Shown here: in pieces, positions 40,801-51,791 of the stretch | Layout: every line of letters begins with the position of its first letter | Position numbering within the stretch: position 1 is the stretch's first letter | Assembly (NCBI GenBank): GCA_024867545.1 | Contig: JANFNE010000012.1 | Coordinates: 496,001-560,000, forward strand | Direction: 5' to 3' | From: Phytopythium helicoides | Taxonomy: Eukaryota > Oomycota > Peronosporomycetes > Pythiales > Pythiaceae | DNA: 64,000 bases | Position numbers and translations under genes: made by a program | Notes under the pieces: model-generated | Databases searched by the model: none | Told to the model about the DNA's origin: nothing | The model's input: only the letters and a program-made list of their open reading frames with translations

Positions 40801-43800
40801 GCTCACTCGGATGACACCACAGTCGCTGCCAATCACGACTTCATCGGAGATCCGGACCACTACATCGACTACATGAGCGCGGATGGTGACAACGGCGACG
40901 GCTGCAAGGACTAGAGGATTAGAACGAGGACTGGAACGATTGCAACGACGAGGAGAACTCACCCGATCGGGAAGCCGAACATCGGAAAGCCGAAAAGCAA
41001 TAGCTCGCGTACCATGTCCATCGCGACTCCCACGTATCGCAGTTCCCCATGCTGATGCGTGGGCAGCGTGGTGAGCGAGTACGTTTCGTTCGGTGGAATG
41101 GGCCGGCACACTTGCTCTTCTCGTGGCACATGGCTCTGGTGGATGACAGGTTACTGGCAACTGGCTCACTTGCTCACTCGGATGACACCACAGTCGCTGC
41201 CAATCACGACTTCATCGGAGATCCGGACCACTACATCGACTACATGAGCGCGGATGGTGACAACGGCGACGGCTGCAAGGACTAGAGGATTAGAACGAGG
41301 ACTGGAACGATTGCAACGACGAGGAGAACTCACCCGATCGGGAAGCCGAACATCGGAAAGCCGAAAAGCAATAGCTCGCGTACCATGTCCATCGCGACTC
41401 CCACGTATCGCAGTTCCCCATGCTGATGCGTGGGCAGCGTGGTGAGCGAGTACGTTTCGTTCGGTGGAATGGGCCGGCACACTTGCTCTTCTCGTGGCAC
41501 ATGGCTCTGGTGGATGACAGGTTACTGGCAACTGGCTCACTTGCTCACTCGGATGACACCACAGTCGCTGCCAATCACGACTTCATCGGAGATCCGGACC
41601 ACTACATCGACTACATGAGCGCGGATGGTGACAACGGCGACGGCTGCAAGGACTAGAGGATTAGAACGAGGACTGGAACGATTGCAACGACGAGGAGAAC
41701 TCACCCGATCGGGAAGCCGAACATCGGAAAGCCGAAAAGCAATAGCTCGCGTACCATGTCCATCGCGACTCCCACGTATCGCAGTTCCCCATGCTGATGC
41801 GTGGGCAGCGTGGTGAGCGAGTACGTTTCGTTCGGTGGAATGGGCCGGCACACTTGCTCTTCTCGTGGCACATGGCTCTGGTGGATGACAGGTTACTGGC
41901 AACTGGCTCACTTGCTCACTCGGATGACACCACAGTCGCTGCCAATCACGACTTCATCGGAGATCCGGACCACTACATCGACTACATGAGCGCGGATGGT
42001 GACAACGGCGACGGCTGCAAGGACTAGAGGATTAGAACGAGGACTGGAACGATTGCAACGACGAGGAGAACTCACCCGATCGGGAAGCCGAACATCGGAA
42101 AGCCGAAAAGCAATAGCTCGCGTACCATGTCCATCGCGACTCCCACGTATCGCAGTTCCCCATGCTGATGCGTGGGCAGCGTGGTGAGCGAGTACGTTTC
42201 GTTCGGTGGAATGGGCCGGCACACTTGCTCTTCTCGTGGCACATGGCTCTGGTGGATGACAGGTTACTGGCAACTGGCTCACTTGCTCACTCGGATGACA
42301 CCACAGTCGCTGCCAATCACGACTTCATCGGAGATCCGGACCACTACATCGACTACATGAGCGCGGATGGTGACAACGGCGACGGCTGCAAGGACTAGAG
42401 GATTAGAACGAGGACTGGAACGATTGCAACGACGAGGAGAACTCACCCGATCGGGAAGCCGAACATCGGAAAGCCGAAAAGCAATAGCTCGCGTACCATG
42501 TCCATCGCGACTCCCACGTATCGCAGTTCCCCATGCTGATGCGTGAGCAGCGTGGTGAGCGAGTACGTTTCGTTCGGTGGAATGGGCCGGCACACTTGCT
42601 CTTCTCGTGGCACATGGCTCTGGTGGATGACAGGTTACTGGCAACTGGCTCACTTGCTCACTCGGATGACACCACAGTCGCTGCCAATCACGACTTCATC
42701 GGAGATCCGGACCACTACATCGACTACATGAGCGCGGATGGTGACAACGGCGACGGCTGCAAGGACTAGAGGATTAGAACGAGGACTGGAACGATTGCAA
42801 CGACGAGGAGAACTCACCCGATCGGGAAGCCGAACATCGGAAAGCCGAAAAGCAATAGCTCGCGTACCATGTCCATCGCGACTCCCACGTATCGCAGTTC
42901 CCCATGCTGATGCGTGAGCAGCGTGGTGAGCGAGTACGTTTCGTTCGGTGGAATGGGCCGGCACACTTGCTCTTCTCGTGGCACATGGCTCTGGTGGATG
43001 ACAGGTTACTGGCAACTGGCTCACTTGCTCACTCGGATGACACCACAGTCGCTGCCAATCACGACTTCATCGGAGATCCGGACCACTACATCGACTACAT
43101 GAGCGCGGATGGTGACAACGGCGACGGCTGCAAGGACTAGAGGATTAGAACGAGGACTGGAACGATTGCAACGACGAGGAGAACTCACCCGATCGGGAAG
43201 CCGAACATCGGAAAGCCGAAAAGCAATAGCTCGCGTACCATGTCCATCGCGACTCCCACGTATCGCAGTTCCCCATGCTGATGCGTGGGCAGCGTGGTGA
43301 GCGAGTACGTTTCGTTCGGTGGAATGGGCCGGCACACTTGCTCTTCTCGTGGCACATGGCTCTGGTGGATGACAGGTTACTGGCAACTGGCTCACTGGCT
43401 CACTCGGATGACACCACAGTCGCTGCCAATCACGACTTCATCGGAGATCCGGACCACTACATCGACTACATGAGCGCGGATGGTGACAACGGCGACGGCT
43501 GCAAGGACTAGAGGATTAGAACGAGGACTGGAACGATTGCAACGACGAGGAGAACTCACCCGATCGGGAAGCCGAACATCGGAAAGCCGAAAAGCAATAG
43601 CTCGCGTACCATGTCCATCGCGACTCCCACGTATCGCAGTTCCCCATGCTGATGCGTGAGCAGCGTGGTGAGCGAGTACGTTTCGTTCGGTGGAATGGGC
43701 CGGCACACTTGCTCTTCTCGTGGCACATGGCTCTGGTGGATGACAGGTTACTGGCAACTGGCTCACTTGCTCACTCGGATGACACCACAGTCGCTGCCAA

Positions 43801-44857
43801 TCACGACTTCATCGGAGATCCGGACCACTACATCGACTACATGAGCGCGGATGGTGACAACGGCGACGGCTGCAAGGACTAGAGGATTAGAACGAGGACT
43901 GGAACGATTGCAACGACGAGGAGAACTCACCCGATCGGGAAGCCGAACATCGGAAAGCCGAAAAGCAATAGCTCGCGTACCATGTTCATCGCGACTCCCA
44001 CGTATCGCAGTTCCCCATGCTGATGCGTGGGCAGCGTGGTGAGCGAGTACGTTTCGTTCGGTGGAATGGGCCGGCACACTTGCTCTTCTCGTGGCACATG
44101 GCTCTGGTGGATGACAGGTTACTGGCAACTGGCTCACTTGCTCACTCGGATGACACCACAGTCGCTGCCAATCACGACTTCATCGGAGATCCGGACCACT
44201 ACATCGACTACATGAGCGCGGATGGTGACAACGGCGACGGCTGCAAGGACTAGAGGATTAGAACGAGGACTGGAACGATTGCAACGACGAGGAGAACTCA
44301 CCCGATCGGGAAGCCGAACATCGGAAAGCCGAAAAGCAATAGCTCGCGTACCATGTCCATCGCGACTCCCACGTATCGCAGTTCCCCATGCTGATGCGTG
44401 GGCAGCGTGGTGAGCGAGTACGTTTCGTTCGGTGGAATGGGCCGGCACACTTGCTCTTCTCGTGGCACATGGCTCTGGTGGATGACAGGTTACTGGCAAC
44501 TGGCTCACTGGCTCACTCGGATGACACCACAGTCGCTGCCAATCACGACTTCATCGGAGATCCGGACCACTACATCGACTACATGAGCGCGGATGGTGAC
44601 AACGGCGACGGCTGCAAGGACTAGAGGATTAGAACGAGGACTGGAACGATTGCAACGACGAGGAGAACTCACCCGATCGGGAAGCCGAACATCGGAAAGC
44701 CGAAAAGCAATAGCTCGCGTACCATGTCCATCGCGACTCCCACGTATCGCAGTTCCCCATGCTGATGCGTGAGCAGCGTGGTGAGCGAGTACGTTTCATT
44801 CGGTGGAATGGGCCGGCACACTTGCTCTTCTCGTGGCACATGGCTCTGGTGGATGTC
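34866..44857. repeat. Satellite array: about 27 head-to-tail copies of a 371-bp unit
   Basis: The sequence repeats with an exact 371-bp period over 9.99 kb (about 26.9 units); one unit near 38792 is 370 bp. Copies differ at only a handful of positions, including G/T at 'ctcac[tgg|ttg]ctcac', C/T in 'atgt[c|t]catcg', G/A in 'gcgtg[g|a]gcag' and C/T in 'ggca[c|t]acttg'. The last unit is broken off at 44857 after 'ctggtggatg'. Each unit carries an ATG-initiated 78-codon plus-strand frame with an acidic end ('DPDHYIDYMSADGDNGD'). On the minus strand a GTGAGT...CTTGCAG pair brackets 61 bp like an intron. No rRNA, tRNA or snRNA could be recognised. Assembly collapse could hide the true copy number. 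Confidence 0.97.
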
Positions 44858-46014
44858 AGATATAATTTGGCTTTTCTCCGTTCTTGTGGATCCTTGCCGA
44901 CATCCGGTTGATCTTGTTGATTTGGCGTGGCAACCTTCGTAGCTTCGACTTAATATCTGAGCTTGTTCGAGCGGAACTTGGCAGCTAGGTTGAATTTGGC
45001 TGTGCGATAGTTGCGAACTGATTGAGATGTGGTTCGCGTTTCTCGGCATCATTATCGACTTCTCCATGTCGTCGAGTCTTCTTCCATTGCTTTGCGGCAG
45101 AATCGAAGGTGTTGCTTCCGATGGAGATCTCACCCCTCGACTTATGCTAGTCTCGGGACTTGGTAACATGAAGCAGCTCTTCTCTTGTTGTCAACCTCCA
45201 TGTGCCGCCGCGCATCTTCTTTGATTTCAAGTCGTTCACCTCGTCAAACTCGATCGCATTGCTCGCCGACATGGCAAGGTTGGGCTTCGTCCACGTCGTG
45301 TGGTGCTGTGATCTCCTGGTCGCAAGTCTGTAGCTCGTGCTCACCTCCGCCAGCTTGACAAGCGTGTAGGCGAAGCTCATAGGCGTGGCGTGGAGTGTGA
45401 AGCTTGGAGCTTGTGTCCCGGCGTGGACTTTCTCGACAATGCAGACCAAGCATCAGAGAGCGGCGCGGACTTTCTCGCTTTGAAATTTTGAAAACGGCCG
45501 CACCAGTGTGGGCTTTCTCGACAATGCAGGCGAGGCATCCGAGAGTGGTGCGGACTTTCTCGTTTTGAACGTTTGAAAATGGCCGCCCTGGCGCGGTTTG
45601 AAAGTTTGAAAGCTGGCTCACGTCTGCTTCAACTTGACTCGATGGGTACTTTTGTTTGTGGTGTCGCGATCATCAGCGAGCTCGCTCTCGTTCAAGCACG
45701 ACGAGGGCCGTGCAGCGAGCCCGTGTCGGAGAAGCGAATCGTCTGTGTGCCAGGCTCGTCATCTTGGAAACGAGGCGGCCACCGCCTCCACCAGCAGCTC
45801 AACGCACGAGCGAAAGCGACACCAAGGGTGTCATCCATCCTCGCCCACCCCTCTCCGCGCCTCGCCGTCCAACTCCCCGCCTCGAACGCCTCCTGCTCGC
45901 ATCCCACCCTTTTCCTCGGCGCCGCAGCAGATCGAAAGCCGCCCTGACTGCGAGCAGCTCCTTCGTCCTCCCAGTGTACTGAGCACACTGTACTCGCCAC
46001 CACGCTCTGCGCTC
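44858..46014. other. Spacer right of the satellite, with possible decayed coding fragments
   Basis: Minus-strand frames at about 44870-45450 have mixed, protein-like patches ('VEATKVATPNQQDQPDVGKD', 'DAEKREPHLNQFATIAQ') in shifting frames, which may be an old retroelement or gene remnant; this is weak. An 85-bp direct repeat lies at 45426-45595. The last 400 bp are CT-rich and probably the M96-like promoter and leader. Confidence 0.35.
45426..45595. repeat. Two imperfect tandem copies of an 85-bp unit
   Basis: Units start at 45426 and 45511. Each has 'ctttctcgacaatgcag', 'cggactttctcg', a 'ttttgaa' stretch and 'ggccgc'. A third partial motif ('tttgaaagtttgaaag') follows to about 45612. Confidence 0.75.
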
Positions 46015-47365
46015 ATGCAGGCGCCGCGCCTGGTGCACGGCCATCCGGTGGTCGCCTCCTTCTTCCACGCGATCGGCGCGCGCGGCGAGAGCCCGCAGCC
46101 GCCTGCGCGCGACGAGGACGCGACGTCGGAGGAGGCGGCGACGTCTCCGCGGCGTCTGGCGGGCGAGCAGCCCAAGCGCAAGCGGCCGCGCCGCGGCCAG
46201 AAGCACAGCTACCTCGTGCGCAGGGTGCGCGTCTGGTTTCCTCTAGACGGGCGGGGAGGGGGCCGCGACTGACGCTGGCGTGGACAGGAGGAGAAGGAGG
46301 CGCTCGAGAAGGAGGTGCGCGAGCTCGAGGCGCGCGCCAAGCAGCTGCGAGACGCGGCGGGCATCACGCAGGTCAACGACGCGCTCGCCACCTTCGCGGT
46401 GCTCAGCGAGGCCGCCACCAGCCACCGCCTGCAGCTCGCGACCGCGCGCTCCGTCTTCTCCGAGCTAGAGGTGCGTGGCTTCGGTGGAGGAGCGCTGGCC
46501 GTCGAGGAGCTGACGGTGCTCGATGGGGCTTGGCTTGACGCAGCGACAGAGCAGGCAGAGCCCGCTGCACTCGGTCATCCACCTGCCGTTCGAGTGGGCC
46601 AAGCGCAGCGAGCTCATGCTCTCGCTGCGCGCCCGCAAGCTGCTCGAGGCGAGGCAGTTTCTCTCCGCGAGAACGTGCCACCTGTCGACGAGCCGCGAGG
46701 ACGGAGTCGCCACGGGGAGCTACCGGGATGAGAGCACGTACACGACACCAGACGGGGACGTGTGCGGCGTTCGTGTGGAAGTAGTCCCGTTCCGCGGCGT
46801 CAAGTCGGCGCAGAGCGTCGTCGATGCGCTGCTGTTCTACTTCATCCACCTCGAGATCAGCCTGTCGGAGCAGACGGGAAACACCACGGTCCGCGAAGAT
46901 GACGATGGAAGCGCACAGAACCCGGGTGTGCTGCACCACCGGCTGCAGATCTCCATGCCTGATGGGGTCGTCGTGGAAAAGAGCTCCGTGTTGTACGTCG
47001 ATCGCAACCCCTCACCCGACACGCTGACGACCGTCGCCCCCGGCGTGCGCGAGCTCATCTTTGTCGTCGGAGATTTTGCCGATGAGGACGACCGATTTCC
47101 GTACACTCCTCGCGAACGAGTGCGCAAGGACATTTCGACGGTGCTGCAGATTGCTGAGCGAGAACCAAGAGCTCCAGGACAAGAGCCCGAGGTGATCATG
47201 ACCAAGTGGCAGTTTCTCAAACTGCACGCTGCGCGTGAGCTCCAAGGCGAAGGCCGCGTGCCGATAACTGGCGTAAAGCTTGAGCAGCTGCACGCAAACC
47301 ACATGCGCGGACTTGACTCGCTTGTTAACACGATGCGCCAGTACCTGTACGGCCCCGATGCGTGA
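46015..47365 (+). CDS. M96 'mating-specific' family protein, bZIP-derived
   Basis: Exons 46015-46224, 46288-46470 and 46550-47365 (introns 63 and 79 bp) join to a 402-aa protein. A basic segment 'KRKRPRRGQKHSYLVRR' ends exactly at intron 1, and a coiled coil ('EEKEALEKEVRELEARAKQL') starts right after it. The C-terminal domain has the M96 family motifs 'HLPFEWAKRSELMLSLRARK', 'DALLFYFIHLEISLSEQTG', 'TVREDDD', 'RVRKDIS' and 'VIMTKWQFLKLH'. M96-like proteins were first described as mating-induced in Phytophthora; the molecular function is unknown. The bZIP Asn is missing. The acceptor of exon 3 (46549) was chosen because it restores 'SPLHSVIHLPF'. It is followed after 316 bp by the family copy D gene. 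Confidence 0.85.
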
Positions 47366-47681
47366 GGTACGTGCTGTCGTTGCTTGAGCAAAGAGCGCTA
47401 CAAGGACAGCAAAACTACAACGAGCTCTATCATTTCAAGGACGGCTCAACGACGACCGTAGTTGCTCCGTGCTCCAAGCTAATGCGTGCGTTTGATGTCC
47501 CTCAAGAGTGTAGCTGGTCTCTACCAAGCAGATGCATACCCGTCAATGTGACTGAATTCATGGACCTTTGTAAATGTCGGGCTTGGTGGTGCATACTCCA
47601 TACGGAGTACATTTCTGTTTGCATCCATTGCTCGGAGCAGCTTGCTAGGCCTGCACCTTTTCTTTCTCCCGCACAGCTGGC
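47366..47681. other. Spacer before family copy D
   Basis: No gene visible. It is probably the 3' UTR of the M96-like gene and the promoter of copy D; no clear initiator was found. Confidence 0.35.
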
Positions 47682-50600
47682 ATGCAGAGTTTCTCCACCC
47701 CTCGACCCTTGTCAAAGCGGTGTCTTCTCCCTGCCCAAGTGATGGAGACGCACTCAGAGGGACCTCCGAGCAGCTTCGCGTGTCAAAGGAACCCTGGGCC
47801 GATGGTACGCCCTCTTTCGACGGTGATGAAGACCGTGTGCGTGTCGACAGACCGCTACCTGGAGTACATCTTGGAGAAGAACAACGGCGTGCTCAAGCCA
47901 AATGCAGAGAAACTCCCTGTAATAGGCGTCGAGTTTCTGCTGGTGGGCAACTGCAATTCCCACGGAAAGCAAACCCCGTGTGTAGCGGCTATTGCGATTG
48001 CGGACAGTGATATACATGACGGGGTGCTCATCTTGATGGTGCAGAAGCTGAGTCCACAACTTCTAACCAAGGCGCTCAAGGACCTGTGGGCACATGAACA
48101 GATCGTCAAGGTTTTGTATTCCGTGGAGCGAGTTGCAGACGCTTGGTTTGCGCAATTCGGTTGTACCCTCATGGAACCGAATCGCAGTGCGCCTCCAAAG
48201 AAGACCTTTGACCTGGATGTAATGTTTGCTAGGAGCACAGGGCTCACGAAGTCATTGGGCATGGGATTGACAGAAATTATGTTAACTATCAATTCGGGCA
48301 CTACTAACCAAGTGACTGGAATCACGGGATACGGTGAACTAGTTGCGAGTGAACCGGCCTGCCAGTGTGAAGTCCTTTCTCTAAGTTCTCAGCAGCAGCT
48401 AGCCCAGAACGCCCAAGTCATCGCTAACACATACTACTCCTTGGTTTACAACCGCTCGAATTTACGCAAACCCTTTTCAAGGCTGTTCATGAAAGCACGA
48501 TTGAGTGTTCTGCATCCACAAGTGACCATGATGACGATTGAGCGGTGTGCAGTGAAGAGTGCAGCGAAGCTGGTGAGTGTTACACGTCATCAGATTCATA
48601 CACTCGAGACAAAGATCGATTCGGTTCGTTCCTTAGAAATCGGAGATGAGAGTGGCCTCCCTCACAAGATTCAGCAATCATCAGCGCCAGCAAATGCACC
48701 AACTGCATCTCCGACTGTAACTCCTCAACTTTCGTCGCCACCAGTGCCGCCTCATCAATTCCCACCAGATCTTGTTTCCAACATCAAGTACGTTTCTACT
48801 ACAGTACAGCTGCAACGCCTACTCGTCAACAACTCCGGGCTGCTAGTTCACGGAAATTCACGAGTTGTCGGCATCGATTTTCTTCTCCTCGATGATTGCC
48901 GACATCACACTTCAAGTGATAGCCCGTGCCTAGTCGCCATTACTATCGCGGCCACAAACAAGTGGGATCCTGCTATCGTTTTGCTTGCTCAAAACCTCGA
49001 CAAAGCCGTTCTGTTCGAAGCCTTTCGTCGGTTGTGGGCAAGTAAGAATGTTGTCAAGGTTATGTTTCAAGTGAGTCGCGCTGCGCTTGCTTGGTACACG
49101 CACTTTGGTGGGGATCTCGTCGACGGGGCTTGTGCCATGAAGCCAACTAATACGATTGACTTGCAACTGCTGTATGAACATGCGATTGACCGAAGCTGCA
49201 TCAATGCCAGCTTAGCTCATGTGGCGAGTATTGCAAAACTGAACCCGGCATTCCTGGAGCTCGAGATGCCCGCCGTTAGCATTGAGTCAGATACCAATGC
49301 TCGCAGGTCATCGAATCGGTTGTCCTGTCAAACCACTGAGCTTAGTTCTCGCATTCAACATTGCCTCGTTCAGGCTGCTCAGCTGGTCGCCAGGGTTTAT
49401 GACGGCTTACGAGTACTCCCACTACCATTGAATACTCCAAGTGCGAGTACAATGGATTCGTTCGCGTGGAGAGACACACTAACACAAGTCACTGAAATGA
49501 CAATTGATCGAGTGGTCGATTGTAAGGATGCAGTTGCCATCTCACCAGCAATGACTGTCCCCGGAGGCGATCGCATCAAGCGTCCAAATACAATCAATCT
49601 AGAAGTATGTGAGAAAAGCAATCTGATCAATCCTCGAATTCAGCCTAAAGCCCTTGAAACAAACTTTGACTCCACAAGTAATGGAAAAACTGTGACCGGA
49701 AGTATCGCTGTTTCACACCAACAACCGCTACTCCCACTACCTTCACAGACTGAAGCAACGCGGGGCGTATCAGTAACAGGACTGGCTACACCACAAGAAC
49801 TCCCAGCAAAAATCTTCGGTCCTGTTGAGTGTATCGCAAATGACGCGCAGCTACTTCATTTCCTATACAATCGTCAAGTATTCGAATCTGAAGTTGCTGG
49901 TATTGACTTTTTACTAATCGATCAGTGCGAAAAACACAAGCTCGGGAACAACCCATGCCTAGCTGGAATTGTTTTGGCGAGTAGCAACAGGATGGAACCC
50001 ACAGTCATTTTTCTAGTCCAAAATCTCGACAAAGCACTTGTCCTCGAGATTTTCCGTCTATTGTGGACCGAAGACAGTTCTGTCAAGGCTATGATCGGCC
50101 TACATCGTGCGGCCCTCGCATGGCATGCTTACTTCGGAAGCTATCTCGTCGAAGGGAATTGTGGAATACCACCTGTAAATGCAATCGATTTACAGCTGCT
50201 GTTTGAGCATGTGATCGATGAAGCACATCGTGATGTCAGTATCGCTCATTTGACCAATACTGCTCAAGTGGAGCATCATCTTGATAGCAGTGCATTCACC
50301 TTCGTCTCGAAAGCGCACACGCACGTCCTCACGAGTGTAGAATCCTGTCAAATTACAGCGCTTGGTCCACATATCCAACAGCGACTCGCTCACAACGCCC
50401 AGCTCATCGCCAGCATATACCAAGGTCTACGGATGGTCCCGCTACCGCTGAACTCTCCAAATGCTAGCGTTATGGATGCTGGAGCGTGGAGAAGCAAACT
50501 GCGCCAAGTCACACAGATGACAGCTGATCGATGTGCGAACGCGGTTGATAACAATGGCATCCCGAGTATCTGGTTCGACAAGGCTAGCGACTATGAGCCT

Positions 50601-51791
50601 CGCAGTCTCGAGTGTCTGGTTCCTCGGTCATCAAATGACAGTGATGAGCACGTCACGGAGGATGACGATTCACTTCCTCTCCATCGTCTCGAGCTCCAGT
50701 GCGAAATTGACTCATTATTGGCAATTCTTCCTCGCAAGTACCGCGAAGCTGTGATGCGAGTCGAAAATTACCGTGAACGCTTGGTGGATGTGTGTTTGGA
50801 CGTCGGACGAGTTCCATATGTGTACGTTGGCAAACGCGAGCGTGTACCTCTCGAGATCAATCATCAAAGCAGTCGAAGTGGGTGGGATGTCTTGATAAAC
50901 AGCAAGTCGTCGCCCGACGAAGTAGCAGCGTCCAAGCTGGTAACGAAGCAAGACATCGACAAGATGCTGGAGCTTCTTGGAGGAGAAACTCGCATCGGAG
51001 GTGACAATCGCGCTGGTATCGACGCTCAACTACATCGAGTATCCGTCATGCGAAGCAAGACAAAAGAGATCTACGGCGTCACATTACGAGTCGGACGAGC
51101 GCTCATCCACGCCGCTAGTGCGCTCTCCGACCTACTTCTCAGCACGAAACACCGAGAAAAGTCGGTCCTGCTACTCGGACATCCCGGGTGCGGCAAGACC
51201 ACGCTCATCCGAGACATCGCGCGCTGCATCTCTGAGACCCGAGAGAACGTGTGTATCATTGACACGTCGAACGAGATGGGAGGCGACGGACTCGTGCCGC
51301 ACGCTTGCATCGGGTGGGCTCGACGCATGATGGTTCCGTCTCTGGAGTTGCAGGCTAGCGTGATGGTGGAGTGTGTGCAGAATCACACGGTGGAGACAAT
51401 GGTGATCGACGAGATCGGTCGGAAGGCGGAGGTGTCTGCGGCATCTACTGTTCGTCAGCGCGGTCCTCGTTTGGTGGCAAGTGCGCATGGTGACTTTCAA
51501 GGGTTGATGAAGAATCCCGATTTGAAGGGGTTGTTGGGAGGGACACAGCAGGTGATCATGAGTGCGTCGGAGGTGAAGGAGCAGAAGCTGAGCAAGAAGT
51601 CGCAAACAGAGCGTGCGGGGAGTCCAGTCTTCGATGTGATCGTGGAGTTGGATCGCGAGATGCCGGGTTTGTGTCACATCATTTGGGATGTGGAGAAGGC
51701 GGTGGATTGTGTGTTGTCGGGTAAGCCACTGCCGAAGGTGGAGACTCGATGCTGGAACATGAGCACCCGAGGGGTGCAAGTGCTGTCGTGA
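47682..51791 (+). CDS. Family copy D: three degenerate exonuclease-like domains plus Ycf45/SpoIIIAA-type ATPase
   Basis: A 1,369-aa intronless protein, the longest of the family. Exonuclease-like domains lie at about 60-310, 365-630 and 710-970; the third is nearly identical to domain 2 of copies E and F from 'FVSKAHTHVLTSVESC' onward. Each has the Cys-His-Cys signature ('NCNSHGKQTPC', 'DCRHHTSSDSPC', 'QCEKHKLGNNPC') and the Exo II-like 'KV...AW..FG' without catalytic Asp. Walker A 'GHPGCGKT' is at 1166-1173, followed by 'IIDTSNEMGGDG' and Walker B 'MVIDEIG'. The start is uncertain: in-frame ATGs at 47682, 47742, 47802 and 47826 are possible, and homology to the other copies begins only at about residue 50. 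First of the plus-strand block. Confidence 0.82.
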   Translation: MQSFSTPRPLSKRCLLPAQVMETHSEGPPSSFACQRNPGPMVRPLSTVMKTVCVSTDRYLEYILEKNNGVLKPNAEKLPVIGVEFLLVGNCNSHGKQTPCVAAIAIADSDIHDGVLILMVQKLSPQLLTKALKDLWAHEQIVKVLYSVERVADAWFAQFGCTLMEPNRSAPPKKTFDLDVMFARSTGLTKSLGMGLTEIMLTINSGTTNQVTGITGYGELVASEPACQCEVLSLSSQQQLAQNAQVIANTYYSLVYNRSNLRKPFSRLFMKARLSVLHPQVTMMTIERCAVKSAAKLVSVTRHQIHTLETKIDSVRSLEIGDESGLPHKIQQSSAPANAPTASPTVTPQLSSPPVPPHQFPPDLVSNIKYVSTTVQLQRLLVNNSGLLVHGNSRVVGIDFLLLDDCRHHTSSDSPCLVAITIAATNKWDPAIVLLAQNLDKAVLFEAFRRLWASKNVVKVMFQVSRAALAWYTHFGGDLVDGACAMKPTNTIDLQLLYEHAIDRSCINASLAHVASIAKLNPAFLELEMPAVSIESDTNARRSSNRLSCQTTELSSRIQHCLVQAAQLVARVYDGLRVLPLPLNTPSASTMDSFAWRDTLTQVTEMTIDRVVDCKDAVAISPAMTVPGGDRIKRPNTINLEVCEKSNLINPRIQPKALETNFDSTSNGKTVTGSIAVSHQQPLLPLPSQTEATRGVSVTGLATPQELPAKIFGPVECIANDAQLLHFLYNRQVFESEVAGIDFLLIDQCEKHKLGNNPCLAGIVLASSNRMEPTVIFLVQNLDKALVLEIFRLLWTEDSSVKAMIGLHRAALAWHAYFGSYLVEGNCGIPPVNAIDLQLLFEHVIDEAHRDVSIAHLTNTAQVEHHLDSSAFTFVSKAHTHVLTSVESCQITALGPHIQQRLAHNAQLIASIYQGLRMVPLPLNSPNASVMDAGAWRSKLRQVTQMTADRCANAVDNNGIPSIWFDKASDYEPRSLECLVPRSSNDSDEHVTEDDDSLPLHRLELQCEIDSLLAILPRKYREAVMRVENYRERLVDVCLDVGRVPYVYVGKRERVPLEINHQSSRSGWDVLINSKSSPDEVAASKLVTKQDIDKMLELLGGETRIGGDNRAGIDAQLHRVSVMRSKTKEIYGVTLRVGRALIHAASALSDLLLSTKHREKSVLLLGHPGCGKTTLIRDIARCISETRENVCIIDTSNEMGGDGLVPHACIGWARRMMVPSLELQASVMVECVQNHTVETMVIDEIGRKAEVSAASTVRQRGPRLVASAHGDFQGLMKNPDLKGLLGGTQQVIMSASEVKEQKLSKKSQTERAGSPVFDVIVELDREMPGLCHIIWDVEKAVDCVLSGKPLPKVETRCWNMSTRGVQVLS

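Noticed and set aside
35231..44508. Overlapping 124-codon minus-strand frames in every unit
   Set aside because: They start at GTG rather than ATG, and successive frames overlap by 4 bp only because they are about as long as the unit; His/Arg/Ser-rich noise.
34866..44857. CRISPR array
   Set aside because: Units are 371 bp and contiguous with no unique spacers; the genome is eukaryotic.
34866..44857. 5S rRNA, tRNA or snRNA repeat unit
   Set aside because: No 5S start, A/B boxes, Sm site or cloverleaf could be recognised in the 371-bp unit.
44870..45450. Copia-like retroelement remnant next to the satellite
   Set aside because: Only short, frame-shifted protein-like patches; no reverse transcriptase, integrase or LTR motif could be read.
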